NCBI GenBank assembly: GCA_003956705.1 | Contig: QZCP01000204.1 | Span: forward strand, 1 to 64,000 | Direction: 5' to 3' | Source of the DNA: Brevipalpus yothersi | Taxonomy: Eukaryota > Arthropoda > Arachnida > Trombidiformes > Tenuipalpidae | DNA length: 64,000 bases | Part shown: one piece after another, positions 60,318 to 64,000 of the stretch | Position numbering within the stretch: the first letter of the stretch is position 1 | Layout of the letters: every line of letters begins with the position of its first letter | Translations under genes and position numbers: made by a program | The notes under the pieces: model-generated | What the model was told of the DNA's origin: nothing | The model's input: only the letters and a program-made list of their open reading frames with translations | Databases searched by the model: none

Positions 60318-63134
60318 TGTGAAGGAAGACAAAAAGTTTGACAAACGTTCGAACGAATATTCCTTAAGAATAGAGACCAGAAACACTTGCTACTCGCTTT
60401 GCCGCTCAGAAGTGTTGTTGTTTCACCTTCGCCAGAATGTATCGATATGAAGTGATTCACTGAGAGGTGTTCGAACTTTATGGACGGCGTGAAAATTGCT
60501 TTCTTCAAAGAAAACATGATGTAAATAATTGAGCAAACATTATCGAAAGTTCGCCCACTTTCAGACGAATAGTCATAAGTGCGTGAAGAGAAGGTGCATC
60601 TTACCAACAAACGAACAATACCATTATACTGTTAAGTTAATTAAGATTATTTTTAAACTTGATCGAATAAGCATGAAATTTTATTAATCATTTGTATCGC
60701 TTTCACATTCGGAGCCGCATGAATCGTCAAGATGCCCTGACTTTGATACGTGCTCGTGTCTAAAAATTGAGTCAACACGAAGCGATCGTTGTCAAAGTCG
60801 GCGGCCCATCAGGCCAATCGAAGATCAGGGTGAAAAGTTACTCGAATTTCAGTGAGATAGACAATTTTTAATTGGACAAACAGAGTAGAATCAATAAATT
60901 TGAGGAAGGGAGGAGAACAATTATTTTCTCACCAAATCTTTTAGTGGGTCAAGCGGAAAACTGTTTCAATGAAAGTGTCAGAGAACATTTATTCTCAGAG
61001 AGGATCAAAATTTTGAGTAATTAACATTTTGGCGACGATGAAGAACTCTTTATCCGTGAGTTCGGAATTTCTGGGACAAGTTGAGTGAATATATTCATTA
61101 AGCTACCTATTCGAATGCTTGAAAATTGAACAAACAGAAACTAATCCTTTTTCACATGAGTTTAATCAACTTCCGGCGAGACATATCAATTCCTTAACTG
61201 GATTTTTTTCACTTACAAATGCTTAAATCCGTACAAAAGTATCAAAAATCGAGTTCTTATGATCGAGATCAAGCATGATTGGCTTGGGAACCTTGGCCAT
61301 CTTTTTCTATTATCCTCTCGGTGATAAAGGGAGAAATTTTTCAATTCGATTCTAGAACGATTTGGTCAAGCCTCTGATGATTCAAATACAACAAATAGAA
61401 AGCAATTCGTATTTGAGCTCTTCATTCCCGATTTGAGAACTCAAAATTGATCCTCCATCACTGTTTTAAAGCTATAAATTTTAAATTGAAAGGAGCATTG
61501 CTTCTCACACATTTTTCTCATTTCTCATATTTCTACCTGGAAAAATTATTCACTTTTGGATCCAAGTGCTCATGAACATCATTAGTGAAATGAAGAACTC
61601 AACAAATTTTTGTTTCGACTCTCCTAAGAAAGGTTCTTGAGAGGCAAGCGAATAATTGAAATAATTAAAATCTTAGTGGTATGAGCTATTCAAAGTTTTT
61701 CCTGAGGCGACTGCAGGTGAGAAATTTCAATCTTCTAATTATCTAGCAACCTTTGTACATAAATTCACCCGTGTAACATCATACCAATCATTCAGTGATG
61801 AGACAGTGGCGGGAGAGCTTTCTTAAAGTTTGTTCTGGCCTATGTTTCTGGAAATAATCAAAAATGTGTGTCAACCATCCAATCGATAGATTCGTGCAGA
61901 TAAAAGTGAAAAGGTTGATTTGCTTGGATAATCACTGCAATCATGACTATTCCTCTCGAACAATTGATGCAGCTCATGGTGAATATCTCTCTCTGCTCTT
62001 TCTCAGTATCTATCAGTATCTTTCAACTGCAATGGTGAGTAATGATGTTCAATGATCCCATCAGATTAATGATGAACTGGGGAAATGATCGAATTCCTGA
62101 AATTTTCGAGTTTGAAAAAAAATGATTCCTTTTCATGAACTTCGTTGTCCCTGGATTTCCCTGCGATTCAACGTGGTCACCTAGAACAAAAAGATCGTAG
62201 CCATAAGCAAATGAATAATGGAGTTAGAAATCCATGGATCTAGGCAAATGACGCCTTTTATCGTATGATTTTTGTCCGTTTACAGGTATGAGCGGATCCA
62301 AAAGAATCATTTTGATTCAAATCCATAGTCCATTGTATTTTTGGCAAAGAGGCGATCACTTTTCTCCCTTCTTTTTCCCCCAAATGAATCAGAGTTACAC
62401 GAGACTTAGTGAGTGTGATAGTAGCCTGAATCTCTTCATGTCAATCAAAATGATTCAAGGGGATGAAAATCTCATGATCTCCCCCTTTATCTTCATTATC
62501 TTCATGGCTACTGAGGAGTAGCTCATCGATATAATCCACGGTCAGAAAGTAGCTACATATCGAAGTGGTTTTAGTTGTAATATACAATATACAATATATT
62601 GTATATTCGACATCGTATACAAGCAGTAATGTATACTGCTATGGCTGGCTAACGACTTGAAAAGTTCTTACTGCGAGTTCTGAACTTCTGTTATCACCAT
62701 TTGTGATATCATGAGAAGATAAAACATTCCAGCCGTATCAAGTGTAATTCTCTTTGCAAGATTATTAGATTAATTTTGAAAAGTAATCTTTTAAAAAATA
62801 AATTGATGAACAAATAAGCTCTGCAAGAGATCAAAGTTCAATTAAATTAAAAATATCACGCACCCAAGCAGCGTTTTGATTTCGCGTTTCACTTTCTCCA
62901 TTTTATCATCATATCATTATACATATTCATAATGATCCTCCAGTGCAGGAAGATAAGAATTGTACCCAATGTCCATCTTCATGCCAATCATCCATGGGAA
63001 GGAGGATCTCGAAGACTGGTGATCTCCCCCTGTCTAGGGTAGCGTCATTGTCTATGATATAATAGTTTAAAGTGTACTGCTTTCATTTCCATCAGACCAG
63101 TTAATAATCCATTAGGAAACAGTTGGAACTCAAA
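60318..63134. other. Spacer between two secreted-protein genes
   Basis: About 2.8 kb with no supported gene. Open frames at 61864-62055 and 62288-62521 have no start context, splice logic or composition that supports coding. A 22-base perfect palindrome lies at 62586-62607. Confidence 0.55.
62586..62607. repeat. 22-base perfect palindrome
   Basis: AATATACAATA followed by TATTGTATATT, an exact inverted repeat with no spacer, flanked on the left by another TATACAATA copy. Confidence 0.8.
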
Positions 63135-63940
63135 ATGGCCAAGTTTATGACTAGTTTGATCGTTTTCTCCGTTTTTGGTGAGTTTTTGTGGCGCCGTTAT
63201 TGAGATCTACTACTATTGATTCATAAATTTTCAAATTTCAAAAATGAACTTTCTCCCATCATCATACCAGGAGCCCTTGTCAGTGGTAAGTTGATGTACA
63301 TCGGGATAACAATTCGATTTTTCAATATGGTTTTTCCCTTTCCATCTAATAGCTGACAATCTTGCTGAGATGATTGCCAATGGTGCCCCAGTGAGTACAA
63401 TTTCTTCAGAACGATGTTGATGAATCGTTAATGTTCCAATTTAATCTTTGAACCGTTTCAACATTCACAGCCAGCACCGGCTTCAACAGCACCGTATCAT
63501 GATTACGTTGGAAACACCATGCCTGAGATTCTCATCCGAAACAATCTACCAAAGGGAGTAAATCAGGCTATTGATCAAAGTAAAGATAATATCCGGGCTC
63601 AGGGTGGTCGTCTCTATCCACACGGTCTTCCCAACGTCATGGATCCAGTACCCGACTTGCCAAGAACCCCACAGCAACCTATTCGAAACAGAGCTCCTCC
63701 TCAGCCACAGCGTGTTCCAAGTAAGAGGATAAAATCTGATCTGGATCTTAACGTCTGAAACTTTTATGATTTTTTCCCAGTGAGCACACCAGATAATTAC
63801 ATCCCACAGGTTGAACCAGGTTTGTTCCAGTCCAATTGTTTAAGTGTTTAAGATTTTCATCGCATTTGATGCATAATTTCCGTATGAATTCATCATTGCA
63901 GTTCCATCCATGGATGATCTTGCTACTCGTATCGCTGCTG
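63135..63940 (+). CDS. Secreted proline-rich protein, 5' part (runs off window)
   Basis: Six exons are visible: 63135-63177, 63271-63285, 63353-63390, 63471-63720, 63781-63819 and 63902-63940. All have GT-AG junctions and join in one frame; a further donor at 63941 shows that the gene continues. The N-terminus MAKFMTSLIVFSVFGALVS is a signal peptide split over exons 1-3. The mature part is rich in Pro, Ala and Asn (GAPPAPASTAPYHDY; PQQPIRNRAPPQPQRVP), with no cysteine seen so far. Exon 2 is only 15 nt, and the last two visible exons are both 39 nt, suggesting a repeated 13-residue unit (MSTPDNYIPQVEP; VPSMDDLATRIAA). No family is recognised. A structural or cuticle-type secreted protein is one possibility. 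Confidence 0.65.
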
Positions 63941-64000
63941 GTGAGTAAAATTGTCCCGAAAAATTTCGAGATCAACGGTTAACGAAATGTTCTTTGTGCA

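Noticed and set aside
61864..62521. Small open frames in the 60-63 kb spacer
   Set aside because: No splice logic, no signal peptide or domain, random composition.

Overview
The window is eukaryotic nuclear DNA. Protein genes are broken by short GT-AG introns, mostly 60-250 bases. Intergenic DNA is AT-rich and carries many (GA)n/(CT)n microsatellites. The gene set is animal: PUF60/Half pint, NXT/p15, PERK, an HP1 chromobox protein, mitochondrial MECR, ECI2 and SLC25A26. The compactness, short introns and tandemly expanded fatty-acid-synthase-like genes suggest an arthropod, possibly an acariform mite. The sequence alone does not name the species. No transposon, tRNA, rRNA, CRISPR or viral sequence was recognised.

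Region 1 (about 0.5-31 kb, all minus strand) is a tandem array of animal FAS-type megasynthase genes. In transcription order it holds three parts. Copy 3 (19276-31016) is complete at 2568 aa: KS, vestigial AT, DH, pseudo-methyltransferase, ER, KR, ACP, TE. Copy 2 (9119-17136) has the same architecture but one in-frame TAA exactly between ER and KR. Two partial copies follow: 1b (6496-8335; end of KR, ACP, TE) and 1a (487-3852; KS, vestigial AT, half of DH). Exon lengths of 190, 153 and 126 nt and the last coding exon are kept between copies. In every copy that has the region, the acyltransferase has lost key residues, while the KS, DH, ER, KR, ACP and TE motifs that I could check are intact. 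This is the most unusual system in the window: an apparently AT-dead animal FAS/PKS family that would need malonyl groups loaded in trans.

Region 2 (31-36.8 kb) is a gene-poor, microsatellite-rich spacer. Region 3 (36.8-42.3 kb) holds compact housekeeping genes: ECI2 (+), NXT (-), PUF60 (+) and a small secreted protein (+).

Region 4 (41.5-52.3 kb) is a tandem duplication of a four-gene block: secreted protein, PERK-like soluble kinase, MECR, SLC25A26. In block A the first three genes are intact and SLC25A26 is cut off at the duplication junction. In block B the secreted gene and MECR are decayed, while a diverged kinase and the full SLC25A26 remain. Full-length PERK (53342-56443) sits immediately beyond, and its kinase exons have the same intron positions as both soluble kinases, so it is the probable parent.

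Region 5 (56.9-64 kb) has HP1 (-), a Met/Pro/Gly-rich secreted protein (-), a 2.8 kb empty spacer and the 5' part of a proline-rich secreted protein built from very small exons (+), which runs off the window.

Several genes touch lipid or mitochondrial metabolism (FAS-like array, ECI2, MECR, SLC25A26), but nothing in the sequence shows that they are co-regulated.
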